64,000 nucleotides of DNA, from assembly GCA_963669155.1 (NCBI GenBank), contig OZ022596.1:6358263-6422262 (forward strand), written 5' to 3'. Below are positions 26,149-36,461 of this stretch, in pieces. Every line of letters begins with the position of its first letter. Position 1 is the stretch's first letter. This DNA comes from Arbacia lixula (Eukaryota; Echinodermata; Echinoidea; Arbacioida; Arbaciidae). The translations under genes and the position numbers were made by a program. The notes beneath the pieces are model-generated. The model worked only from the letters and a program-made list of their open reading frames with translations. It had not been told where the DNA came from and searched no databases.

Positions 26149-27336
26149 ATATCCCAAGGACGAAGAAAGGTAGCGGTAAATACTATTATTAATGCGATTG
26201 ATGCAGGGAAGTTTTGTCTTGGGGTGTTTTTGGACTTGTCGAAAGCTTTTGACACTATCGACCATGACATCTTAATCAACAAGCTTGAGCATTATGGCAT
26301 TCGTGGAATTGCTTTAAATTAGTTTAGAAATTACTTATATAATCGATTACAGTTTGTAATGGTTAATGGAGTCAAATCTCAATCCAGTGGAGTAAAATAT
26401 GGCGTACCTCAGGGATCAGTCCTGGGTCCCTTATTGTTTTTGATTTATGTTAATGATTTTATAAACTCATCTCAGTTGTTTACCTATTCACTTTTTGCTG
26501 ATGATACTTGCTTGCTCTCTCACCACAAAAACATGCATATTCTTATTCTGACTGCAAATACAGAAGTTACCAACATATTCAAGTGGTTTTGTTGCAACAA
26601 TCTTTTATTAAATGCCAGTAAGACTCAATATGTTGTCTTTAGATCAAAGGGAAAAAGAATTCCAGATAATACTGGTGCCTTGACAATCGGTGGTCATGTG
26701 ATCAACCGAAGTCAAAATGTAAGGTTTCTTGGAGTTACGGTTGATGGTCATTTAACTTTGAAAGATCACCTTAGTTTTGTTTGTACCAAGGTCTCAAGGA
26801 GTGTTGGTGTGATTTCCAAGTTACGCTTCTTTTTATCAGAGAAAACCTTAGTAACTCTTTATAATGCTGCCATTATGCCCCACTTAACTTATTGTAATGT
26901 TGCATGGGGAAATACGTATAGAACTCATATAAACAAGTTGATAGTCCTTCAAAAGAAAGCCATCAGGATGATTACAAATTCAAATTACAGAAGTCCAAGT
27001 GCTCCTTTATTTCTTCAACTTCAAGTGCTGCCTGTTGATGAATTAGTCTCTTTAAGTTGTTTGATATTCATGTACAAATCTCAATCGGAACAAAATAGTT
27101 CATTTTTAAAAGATGTGTTTATCATAAATTCTACTCATCAGTACAACACACGTCAAAGAAACCTAATCCATCAACCTCTAGCAAGGACTCAAACTGCTTT
27201 GAACTCTTTTGTAGTTGTTTCCATACAAGAATGGAACAAGTTTCCACAAAACAAGAGGTCCAGTCCAACGCTGTCTAAATTTAAACTTTCATGTCGAATA
27301 TATCTTTTTGAGAATTTACAAAACAAGCTAAAGTAA
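26149..27336 (+). pseudogene. LINE reverse transcriptase, truncated, one stop
   Basis: The RT palm and thumb are preserved. Motif A is FLDLSKAFDTIDHDI and motif B is GVPQGSVLGPLLFLIYVNDF. Motif C is FADDTCLLS, with both catalytic aspartates; NLLLNASKT and VRFLGVTVDG follow. The C-terminal LINE signature includes LYNAAIMPHLTYCNVAWG and LQKKAIRMIT. The endonuclease domain and RT fingers are absent through 5' truncation. From the ATG at 26359 there are 325 uninterrupted codons, so this copy is fairly young. The single TAG and the truncation make it non-functional as it stands. Confidence 0.9.
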
Positions 27337-27373
27337 ATAACGGAAAGCCATGTATGTCTGTGTGTTTTGCGGC

Positions 27374-27407
<34 letters not shown>

Positions 27408-27408
27408 T
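27374..27408 (+). repeat. (GT)n microsatellite in LINE 3' UTR
   Basis: An alternating GT run lies directly after the RT stop codon. ORFs reading VCVCVC across it are artefacts. Confidence 0.9.
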
Positions 27409-28039
27409 CTTAATTTTTTTTTATTCCAATTTTTACTCCTTATTTATCATTGTAAATATGCCATTCGTCATATATTTTTGTGTCATTATAACGTACCTTG
27501 TAAGGGGCCCCTATCACAAGCTCTGCTTTCTCCGAGGTCCCAAACCCATCATGTTCTTTCTTTGTCAATTAAATGTTAAAATGTTGTTTTCTTGATTGGT
27601 TTGAATAAAACTTGAACTTGAACTTGTACACAATTAGCAATCTTGAAATCCTCGAGATGAGAAAGTAAATCATTTTTATACAGTGCACCTGCATGCGTCC
27701 CTCACAATATTTTTTTTTCTTAGTACAATATTTTTTAAGGAATGATTTATTGTGATCCCTGTCTATTTCTCCTCCCGTTTTTTTTTTAAATATATTTTTT
27801 ATTTTCTCTCAAATCAATTGAAGAAATCATTCTTAATTAAACCCGATGCATTGTACATTGACATTTTGAATTAAACATAAATTGCAATAGTCTTAAAAAA
27901 GGACAAAAAAGTATATGTTCATATATTGTTTACAAAACATTGTTGTACAATCAAGAATCTCGAGAGGAAAGCGTTGTCTATTTATTCTCCCACCCCCTCC
28001 CCCGTTTGAACATACTCCCAACACCTTCATCCACACACC

Positions 28040-28091
28040 CAAACTCACACACACACACACACACGCACACACGCAGCACACAAACACGCAC

Positions 28092-28142
<51 letters not shown>

Positions 28143-28160
28143 CACACGCACGCACACAAA
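28040..28160 (+). repeat. (CA)n microsatellite, compound
   Basis: About 120 bp of CACACA with interruptions (cgcac, cagcac, caaac). Long ORFs on both strands here (THTHTH or VCVCVC) are by-products. Confidence 0.95.
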
Positions 28161-28539
28161 ACAAAACATGTTTACTGAAGGATATATGCAAGCATTTTCT
28201 AACCAAAAAATAATGTATTCGCCTCGCCGTCCGTTTGACCGCAAAGAACGATTTCCCGCCCTATTGGATCGAGAGAGTTGTGAGGTTGGAGCATTCAAAC
28301 TACTATACTGAACTTTTTCAGATTGTCATAACTGCTGAACTAAAAGTGTTTCAAAGCGAACTAATAAGCAAATACTACAACAATGACAATGACAATGACG
28401 ATGACAATGCCAATTTATTGATCCCATGTCACCTTGTTAGATATTATGTCCGTTTTAGTATACTATTTACTATCACTGATCAGTTCTTTTAATATACCAA
28501 ATCCCCATTTCGCTTCAATAGGTAAAACACGTTGATCAA

Positions 28540-29760
28540 ATAACTCCAAGAGAATATCAATACTATTTAAATTGGTATGTTTTTGACATAAGACTGTTTC
28601 CCCTTCTTGCTTGATTCAGCTGCTTTATTATTGATTTGTGTTTTGCGAAATGTATCATAATCATAGGTGGTACCGAGATCAACAACTTCAACCACGTTAG
28701 TATCAAACCTAAAAATTGGAATCCTCCGTACTTCCCCACGAGAAAAGATAAAGACTTTTAACCACCTTTTGCAGTGTACAGATAACGCATCTAATGCAAG
28801 TTGAAGTTCACTTTCAGATTTTGCAAGAACTAAATTGTATCATCTGCGTAAAGTAGAGTAAAGAGCTTGTATGTATACTTTTTGTATATATATATGTAGC
28901 TGCATCAATTTTACGAGGAAGAATATCTTTCCCTTGAAATTTTTCAGAAACAAACTGTTCAAAACTCTTCTCTCTGACAAACACAACCACATCATTTTGA
29001 AAATAACCGCGTGATTTTTGTAAGCGTTTCATGGCAGCAATAATCATACTTCAATTATAGTAAGACTGTTACCCTAATTATTAGGGTTATTATTATACTC
29101 CCGGGGTATTTCAAAGCTTGTTTTTACGGGGAGTGGGGGCATTATGCCCCCCCCCCCCCATTCAGAATGATGGGATTGTGTTTAGATCTGCTCCAACATG
29201 GCCATTAGCAATAAGGTAAAGCCCCTACGCCTTTCAAGAAATTTCTTGCCGTTTCTTGTGTTGCCTCTGTTCATATTACCGAACCTGTATTACACAGTAA
29301 AAAATGTTGATCGGACATAACACTGTCAGATTTATCTATAAAATACATATTACAACGATTAACATCTTCCATTCACTTTCACACCCGGTTAAGTAGCATT
29401 GGAATCTCCTAAAAGGCAAAACGGTAAATTATGCACGTTCTTCAACATTATCAAATCAGCAGCAATGTCATCAGTAGATTCATTATATAATAATAAGAAT
29501 GTTCTGGGGAAATATTTATAAACGATACCTAACATAAATGAAAATCCGAAAGCTTTTTCACTGATATGTTATCCAAAATATTGTTTCTGATATTGCATTT
29601 CGAATCCAAACCTAACACATAATTCAATATTTTTTCTCTAATTATAAGACACCAATACCATGAATTCCACCGTACACAGATTTACTTTGATTTTGACTTT
29701 GCTTTGTAAAGATAATGTAAAGAGTCTGGGTATCAAACTTCCGTAACTCACAGTACTATC
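28540..29760 (-). pseudogene. Decayed LINE: endonuclease and RT fragments
   Basis: The reverse strand, read with frameshifts, shows an endonuclease segment around 29,360-29,700. It includes LMLGIVY-like text and LPFCLLGDSNAT, matching the LLGDxN active-site region of APE-type LINE endonucleases. Farther down is an RT segment around 28,600-28,860 with LLYADDTI (atcatctgcgta at 28,839-28,850 encodes the YADD motif). It is followed by VLAKSESELQLALDALS and RWLKVFIFSRGEVRRIP. The middle of the RT is deleted and several stops are present. It belongs to a different lineage from the 26-kb copy. Confidence 0.7.
29147..29159 (+). repeat. Poly(C) run preceded by ATTATG
   Basis: Thirteen Cs follow gcattatg. 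An equivalent attatgcccc... run lies at 31,886-31,908. Such runs recur through the window. Confidence 0.9.
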
Positions 29761-29829
29761 GCATTGCATTTTTTCCATGATTATATTTAGTGAAAGAAAC
29801 AGCTACTGTAGCTGACCCCTAATTACTCT

Positions 29830-29860
29830 GTGCATAAGGCATAAAGTATGCCTTATGCAC
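29830..29860. repeat. Perfect hairpin, 14-bp arms
   Basis: gtgcataaggcata, then loop aag, then tatgccttatgcac. A related inverted piece (aaggcatactttacac) lies at about 30,115. Another small hairpin (cagataagc / gcttatctg) is at about 30,131-30,160. Together they hint at a decayed foldback unit spanning 29.83-30.16 kb. Confidence 0.85.
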
Positions 29861-29994
29861 ATGCACAGAGTACGCACAGAGAGATACAGTATGTAGAAAA
29901 TTCATGCGTAGGTCGTGGACACATGTATGTACACATAGCTCATGCCTAGTTGCAGTCTAGAGAGCTATGCTGTCCAGCTCTATGATGCTGCCCC

Positions 29995-29995
<1 letters not shown>

Positions 29996-30025
<30 letters not shown>

Positions 30026-30115
30026 CAACACATACGGGGTACACAGAGAGCTATGGTGACTGAGAGCAGCTATCCCATACACATGCACACACACACACAC
30101 ACACACACACACGCA
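29996..30115 (+). repeat. Two (CA)n runs flanking a short spacer
   Basis: Two CA arrays of about 28 bp each are separated by about 60 bp. Confidence 0.9.
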
Positions 30116-30204
30116 AGGCATACTTTACACAGATAAGCATGTTACACATAGCTTATCTGTTATGCACTGTATACACACAACCTATACGCAGTCAACTCAT
30201 CTAA

Positions 30205-30355
30205 TTATATATGCACGCGTTTGTGCGCGCACTGTCCCAGAAACCGTACCCTGGCGCGCCCTGGCCCTGACGTGACCGGTCGACTCGACGGCGCGCCTGC
30301 CTGATTTGAGCTATATATGAGCGCGAGCTGCTCTGCGCGCGCTGCACGCATCATA
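30205..30355. other. CpG-rich GC island in AT-rich DNA
   Basis: This stretch is strikingly GC- and CpG-rich (gcgcgc, two ggcgcgcc sites, accggtcgactcgacgg) compared with its surroundings. It includes tatatatgagcgcgag at about 30,312. It could be a decayed promoter or part of an unrecognised mobile element; no transcript-like ORF starts here. Confidence 0.4.
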
Positions 30356-30459
30356 TCAGCTATGCAGATGCATATCATAGTAACACTCATTTTATTCTAT
30401 AGCAGTGCAGTTTCAGTGCTGCTGTATGTACAATAGATGCAGATTGAGTACATGCCAAA

Positions 30460-30580
30460 AGAGAGTTGCGTTTCTGTTCCATATTCTGTTGGGTAGCTGC
30501 ACCCGTACCCTCGACCAACTTATGCATTTCAGATTGCTTACAAGCCGCAAGTCAGACAGTCATGTCCATTGACTCTATTA
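30460..30580 (-). pseudogene. Dispersed RT relic related to satellite module A
   Basis: The plus strand reads ttgggtagctgcacccg...accaactt..gcatttcagattgcttac, which is the reverse complement of module A around the NLRPVSNLKYISKLVE region with substitutions and small gaps. It shows the RT family existed outside the array. Only about 100 bp are recognisable. Confidence 0.6.
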
Positions 30581-32036
30581 CAATGAGTACAGATGGTGTT
30601 AATCAACTAAATTTGTGAAAAATGAATTGATCCCCAATACATTCAGACTTCAATATAAATTGTGTACCCTCATAAATTAATGGCCATTTTGTTGATTATT
30701 GAATGGTAATGCCAGTAGGCTGGGATGTGGAGAGGGGGCCGGGGTAGGGGTGTATTTGATTCATAGCAATCAGTCACTCAGTCAAGTATCATTGTAGTAC
30801 ATATACATGTAGTTAAAACGTGGCATATTTGCACTGTCACACTATGTACAACAAACGTAAACACACACTCTCTGCACATTCCACGTCCATGGACACATTC
30901 AGAACAGGAACTCATAAAACACTAAAAAAATGTTTGTTTTTTTCATCTGAAATTAAATACAGAAATATTGTTTGTACCTCACTTTTAGCACTTTGGAATA
31001 AGCAGACGATTATACTTGGACGAACATGAAATGGAGGAATAAACGAAAGCCGTACATAAAAGCAAAGACCATGAAGGAGACACATGACACTAAATGTAAC
31101 TGTATTAACAATGCATTTAATTAAATGTTAAAAAGTTATAAATTTATTCAACCGTTGCAAGGTGCACATGAATTATAGTACATGAATGTCATTTAAGTGA
31201 CCTCCCTGTGATGCAGGTCTCGAAATACAAATTCAAATTCAAACTAAATTTCAAAACAGTATCGCACATTTAGGAGAACATTCAAATACATGCCAAAAGA
31301 TATCAAAACGTTACAAATTGTACCTGATTTTATGGTCACAACCACCAAAAAATTTAGCACCAACTAACATTCAAATCAATAGATCTGAAGTTTCCTGTCA
31401 ACAATAATGATTGTTTTTTTTTTTTTCAGTGAAATTATGTACAATTACTACCATTACCTCAACAAATTCAGGGGATATTAATGACATACACCTGTATGCA
31501 AATGTTTAAAACTCTTTATAGAACATCTCTACAATACCACAAACCGTATGAACTTCTTAAAGCTCTCTTTAATTACACATATTTGATAACATATTCATCT
31601 AAATACGCAGACATTAAAGCCCCTGTTCAACCGCTGAAAACTAAATTTTGAGGGAAATTAGAAAAAGTGATACCATTGCAAATTACAATTCACACACTTT
31701 CGTAAAAATTTCAAGCAATTATTATCTGTGAAATGATTGAAACCTTTTCTCATGTTAATTTCTACTACAGGTAGGTAATGATAAAGAGATACATGTATAC
31801 TGAGCACTCACAAATTCCAGATCACAAGACTTAATACTATTCATTTTATTAATGAAATTAGATTCAGAAACTTGTACACAGTTGATAATTATGCCCCCCC
31901 CCCCCCCCCGTCTTTAAAGCACAGCCATTCATGACACATGTAAGTAGAATTCAAATAACCTATGAACTGCAAGTATAACCTCATGTACTAAAATTGACTC
32001 TTATCAGCCAATCCTAATGGGACACCAACCTACTAT
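30581..32036. other. AT-rich sequence with a LINE-like 3' tail near 31,205-31,243
   Basis: No gene was found. The piece tgatgcaggtctcgaaatac followed by aaattcaaattcaaac resembles the 3' end of an L2/CR1-like LINE. The preceding sequence did not yield readable RT. A 15+ nt C run lies at 31,893-31,909. Confidence 0.4.
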
Positions 32037-32154
32037 GTTTAAAGAAAATTCAATACTTTTCAAGATGCTTTGACCTTATTTAGTTTCTATTTGATTTAGA
32101 AATAGAAACCAAATAAGGTCAAAGTATCTTGATCTTTTAGATTTTCTTCAAACT
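32037..32154. repeat. Foldback (hairpin) repeat, ~55-bp arms
   Basis: The left arm gtttaaagaaaa...gctttgaccttatttagtttctat pairs with atagaaaccaaataaggtcaaagtatcttg...gattttcttcaaac. The inner 30 bp match at about 28 positions and the outer part is weaker. It is a MITE-like foldback. Confidence 0.8.
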
Positions 32155-32539
32155 TGGACGATTTGTTTTTTTATAGAACTATAAAAAAAGAAGACAATCC
32201 AAAACATTTTCTTTAAGATAACTGTGTTCACTAGGTACATGTGTACATTCCTTTCTTGTGTGAAAATAGGGGGGTTGAATAATTTTGCAACATGCTTTCT
32301 CGGCGCAAATTGCAATTTCAGATGAACTTTGAAGTAAACTTTGATTTTCTTCTCTGGTATTCTTTAGTAATTAACTGTCTGCTCACTATCTTAATGGTTT
32401 AGTAGCAACCTGCTGTTGCAATGTTATTCATTATGACAGAATGTCAAAAATGAGAGGGGGGGGGGGGTTGAATAATCTTGCTGCCAACTGTATTTCAATA
32501 TACAATATACAAGATATTCTGTCTGTCATAAAAAAAAAA

Positions 32540-33155
32540 CGAAATTTGTCAACTGGCAAATAAAGCTAGTAAACCACAAAGGACCAAAAATCATCAACAG
32601 AAAGTTAGAGAGGGGCAGAAAGCTTCTGTCATCACTGAAAACAAATGATGGGACAGAAGTTACCGATAAAGAAGAGATTACTCAAGTGATTGAGGACTTC
32701 TATAGAGAACTCTATAGCACAGACCAACCAGATTGGAGAGTAAATGAGGACTGGAATGAGAAATCAAATGATGTTCCACCAATACTAAAGGAAGAGGTGA
32801 AGAGTGCTTTATATCAGATGAAAAGGGGAAAGGTTCCAGTGGAGGATCAAATGACTGCAGATATTATTAATTTGGGGGGCGAGGACACCATATCAATCCT
32901 AACAAAACTGTTCAACAAGATCATGCAAATGGAACAGGTACCTACCCAGTGGAACAAATCAAAAGTTATCATACTGTCCAAGAAAGGGGACATGAAGGAC
33001 ATCAAAAACTCCAGGCCCATTAGTCTGTTGCCTCATATATACAAAATATTCACACAAATTTTTCTTGCTAGGGTAGAGAAACAGCTTGATGAAAATCAAC
33101 CATGGGAACAAGCTGGTTTCGTACAGGATACAGAACATCAGAACATCTCCACACC
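32540..33155 (+). pseudogene. LINE RT, N-terminal half (fingers)
   Basis: Contains NRKLERGRKLLSSLK, then EEITQVIEDFYRELYS, SALYQMKRGKVPVEDQMTAD and WNKSKVIILSKKGD. DIKNSRPISLLPHIYKIFTQ and EQAGF follow. Near 33,118 a one-base loss shifts the frame; the next frame continues RTGYRTSEHLHTL into the TTAA at 33,156-33,159. The stop at 33,159 in the original frame is a consequence of the shift. Confidence 0.85.
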
Positions 33156-33159
33156 TTAA

Positions 33160-34058
33160 CCCTATCTAGCCCGGGGGGGGGGGGGGGCAAAAACAGCCCC
33201 CCCCCCCTCGACATTTTTCGCAATAAATTTGTAACGCGAAAAGATCACGCCGCGACGTTTCATGACTTTTTTCCTTCAAGTCTCACGCATCTTTTTAAGA
33301 CCAAATTTGCGACATGGGGGTACACGGTTCCGAAGTTACGTAACATTGTGTATGTGCATGTCACATAAAACAGCCCCCCCCCCTCGACATTTTTCGCAAT
33401 AAATTTGTAACGCGAAAAGATCACGCCGCGACGTTTCATGACTTTTTTCCTTCAAGTCTCACGCATCTTTTAAGACCAAATTTGCGACATGGGGGTACAC
33501 GGTTCCGAAGTTACGTAACATTGTGTATGTGCATGTCAGACCAAAAATTGCTCAAAAACATGATTTCATGTACAAATCCAATGCAAATTCTGTATCTAGT
33601 CAAAATTCATAAATGTATCATTATTTCTATTATTACTGATGAAGAACAATAGATTTTATGTTATTTATGACTGAAATAGTGTTGCCAACGAATTCCATCG
33701 AAAAAACAATGAAAAACAAAGTCCGAAAAACAAAGAAATACATAAGAAATTAAAAAGCAATAAAATACATAAGAAAAAACATTTTTTAAAATCCCAATTT
33801 GATAATAATCCTAAGAAGAGTGTCTGGACTGATATCTAGAAGTTTTGGGGCTATATTTAAAGATTTACAACCAAATTATGATTTTTATGCATTTAATTAG
33901 CATAATTAATTGATTAAAAATAGATTTGAATAATTTTGGTGCAATTGGCAATTGAATTGTGGAGATCAACGGTCGAGATCTTAGGGGGGGGGGCTGTTTT
34001 TGCCCCCCCCCCCCCCCCCCGGGCTATGCGATTTCAAAATAGCCCAGGATATATAGGG
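33160..34058. mobile_element. Non-autonomous TTAA element (piggyBac-like MITE), 899 bp
   Basis: Flanked by TTAA at 33,156-33,159 and 34,059-34,062, with termini CCCTAT...ATAGGG. The subterminal inverted segment TAGCCC, a long G run, CAAAAACAG and a C run occurs at both ends. Removing the element plus one TTAA joins the LINE as CAC ACC TTA AGC CAG, restoring the frame HTLSQIIKK, so the insertion point is exact. Inside, a ~177-bp segment starting at the C run (33,190s) is tandemly duplicated (second copy from about 33,369). It has no transposase. TTAA plus CCC termini is the piggyBac superfamily signature; Kolobok also uses TTAA. Confidence 0.85.
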
Positions 34059-34062
34059 TTAA

Positions 34063-35165
34063 GCCAGATAATCAAGAAGGCAAAGGAATACCGTTTTGAC
34101 ATCTGCTGCAGCTTTGTTGATTACGAGAAGGCATTTGACTGCCTAGACCATCAGTCATTATTCAATGCCTTAGAAAAGCAGGTCACAGATGGAAAGTACA
34201 TTCGCCTTATTAAGACCATCTATAAGGACTCTAGTGCCCGTGTACATCTAGAAAGCACTACAACAAATGCCTTTAAAATCCTGAAAGGGGTAAGACAAGG
34301 TAACCCCATCTCACCAAAGCTCTTCACTGCAGCTATTGAGGATGTCTTCAGAAACCTTGATTGATTATCATTGGGAATAGTGGTGAATGGCGAACACCTG
34401 ACACACCTCAGATTTGCAGATGACATTTTACTACTTAGCCATACACCTCAGGAACTGGAGAAAATGGTCCGAGAACTAAGTGAAGAAAGTAGAAAAGCTG
34501 GACTGAAAATGAATATCACAAAGACAAAGGTAATGATGAGCAGTAGATTCAAAGAACACAAAATCACAGTTCGGGGGAGGACCGTAGAAAAGGTAGACAA
34601 CTACATATATTTGGGCAAAAATATCTCCATAGAAAATGAAACAGCAGGGGAAGTGAATAGAAGGATTCAGTTTGCTTGGGCAAAATTTGGCAAGCTCAAC
34701 TTTATCTTTCGTGATGAGAAGCTCCCTCTTTCTCTCAAGAAACAGATTTTCAACCAATGCATCATACCTGTGCTCTCTTATGGAGCAGAAACATGGACCA
34801 CAACTAAGAGACTGGAGAGAAAACTTAGAGTAACCGAAAAGGGTATGGAAAGAATCATGATTGGTGTTACAAAGAGGGACAAAGTTAGAAACCAGGATTT
34901 GAGAAAGAAAACCAAAGTACAGGAAATTAAATCAAAGAAATGGAGGTGGGCTGGTCATCTAGCTAGGAGGAAAGATGATAGATGGACTAATAAATCAACC
35001 ATCTGAACCCCCAGGGCTAACACCAGAAGAAGAGGCAGGCAAAGTAGGAGGTGGATTGACGATATTAGAGAATATGGTAGTATGACATGGAAACGAACGG
35101 CACAAGATAGATCAAAATAGAAAAATGATGAGGCCTTCCTTCATCAGTGGAGAGAAATAGGCTAG
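34063..35165 (+). pseudogene. LINE RT, C-terminal half (palm, thumb, tail)
   Basis: Continues directly from the N-terminal half after the insertion. Motif A is CCSFVDYEKAFDCLDHQSL, motif B is GVRQGNPISPKLF and motif C is LRFADDILLLSHT. MNITKTKVMMSS and VDNYIYLGKNIS follow. LPLSLKKQIFNQCIIPVLSY and KWRWAGHLARRKD come next. The frame is interrupted by TGA at 34,362-34,364 and 35,004-35,006 and by a TAG in the tail, at or near positions where tryptophan is plausible. The catalytic Asp pair is intact. It is dead because of the stops and the split. Confidence 0.85.
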
Positions 35166-35169
35166 AGAT

Positions 35170-35456
35170 AGAGATAGAAATAAAGTTTACAACATAAAAT
35201 GTTTTGTAACAGATTAAAAAAAAACAGAAATAATAAGACAAAGAAAAAAATCCATAATAATACGTAAATAGTACCATAGCGAGTCAAAAAACATTGCAAA
35301 TTGGAAATTAATTAAATAATTTGCATTCCTCTTTTCACTGTCCCCGATACCCCCTCCCTCTATCCAAGGTAAGATGGAAAGAGTAGAAGATTGAAAGGAT
35401 GCAGATATGAAAAAAATTACAAGTGGAAGTGGAGAAGGTAGAAATTATCTGGTCAT
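35170..35456. other. AT-rich sequence, nothing recognised
   Basis: Short stretch between the LINE tail and the TIR element; no ORF or repeat with support. Confidence 0.5.
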
Positions 35457-35458
35457 CT

Positions 35459-36461
35459 GGGGCCTGTTTCTGCATTACGATGCCAGTAACATCTAATTTA
35501 GAACTCACGTTAGCGCCAATGATACTAAACCGATTCTCAAAGAGAATGCTAAGTCGGATATCACTGACATCTCGTGAATTGATACCGGATCAGACTTTTT
35601 TTCAGACAAATTGATAGCCTTTCTCACGAAACTCTGCAATAATTGATAAAATATCAGGTTGAAATAATTGTAATTTTGTTAACTATGGGGCGAAGTATTG
35701 TTTAAAACGTTGATAATTCTATGGCTTGATGTGTAACGCATCATTTTCATGAAGATCCCTCATTTTATTCCATTAAATCAATTCATCGATTTTCTTCAAT
35801 GCCTTCCATTTTGGTCATATTTGTGTTGAAAGATATAATGTAAATGATAGTCTACACAAACATGCCATTCTTAAAATAAATGTCTGAATATTGAAGAAAG
35901 GGGTAATCACATGCATGTGTTGATACATGTATTCACAACTGATGGAAAACTCTCAATCAAACCTTAACTAAATCATTCAAAAATAAAGAAGCGAACATGA
36001 GTGAAGTTTCAACATTAAACAGTGTTAAAAGTTGGATTGCTTAGACTAGCCCTCTGATCTACGGAATGCTCGAATGATACTCAACATTTTGAAATATTTG
36101 TAAACCTTTTTCATGAATCTCGCGTTCAATGAAGTGATGTTAAACAAGCAAACCCCTTTCCCTGCCACAGCTGATTTTATTCTTAGCAAATTCTGACAAA
36201 ATGCAGCAGAAATGTTATCATAGAACGCACATTATGCAAATTCATTCATTTTAACACAGTCCGAATTACGCAACTCAGATTTCCATAAGTCAATATTGTT
36301 CTCAACGATCGTCCAATCGAGAACAATAGATGCGACAGGGTCCGAGCAGTTCTAGCATTTAGAGCTGAGGTTAGAGTCTATAGCTTTGAGAATCACCTCG
36401 GTGCTAACTATCAGAGTTAGAGCTGAGGTTAGAGTTGTCATCGTGTTGAGAAACGCGCCCC
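35459..36461 (+). mobile_element. ~1-kb non-autonomous TIR element, copy 1
   Basis: Begins ggggcctgtttctgcattac and ends catcgtgttgagaaacgcgcccc, imperfect terminal inverted repeats of about 23 bp. CTGG at both edges (35,457-35,460 and 36,461-36,464) may be a 4-bp target duplication. There is no transposase ORF. The whole segment is matched, reversed, at 40,337-41,332. Shared landmarks include the gctgaggttagag repeats, tgccacagctgat, gcaaacccctttccctg and the ggcgaag..tgtttaaaacgttgat region. Confidence 0.75.

Larger units (their letters stand above)
26149..27626 (+). mobile_element. 5'-truncated LINE (Jockey/CR1-like RT) with (TTGAAC)n tail
   Basis: A 5'-truncated non-LTR retrotransposon. 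The RT frame opens at about 26149 and runs to a stop at 27336 with one in-frame TAG at 26320-26322, where a tryptophan is expected. After the ORF come a (GT)n run (27,374-27,408) and an AT-rich 3' UTR. The element ends ttgaataaaacttgaacttgaacttg at about 27,626, a short-repeat tail typical of poly(A)-less LINEs. No clear target-site duplication was found. Clade assignment within the Jockey/CR1 group is tentative. Confidence 0.85.
32540..35166 (+). mobile_element. LINE relic (RTE-like RT), split by a TTAA-flanked insertion
   Basis: The non-LTR retrotransposon RT region reads almost continuously from about 32,540 to 33,155. It resumes at 34,063 and ends around 35,165. It differs from the 26-kb LINE in motif wording and in its C-terminal KWRWAGHLARRKD-type tail, placing it in a separate lineage; RTE-like or a relative is my best guess. 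The 899-bp insertion at 33,160-34,058 is described separately. The 5' endonuclease part is missing. Confidence 0.8.

Noticed and set aside
27893..28311. ORFs of 68-123 codons across the CA repeat
   Set aside because: VCVCV/THTHT translation of a dinucleotide microsatellite.
29830..29860. Hairpin as a transcription terminator
   Set aside because: No T-run follows and no gene ends here; rho-independent termination is not expected in this genome type.
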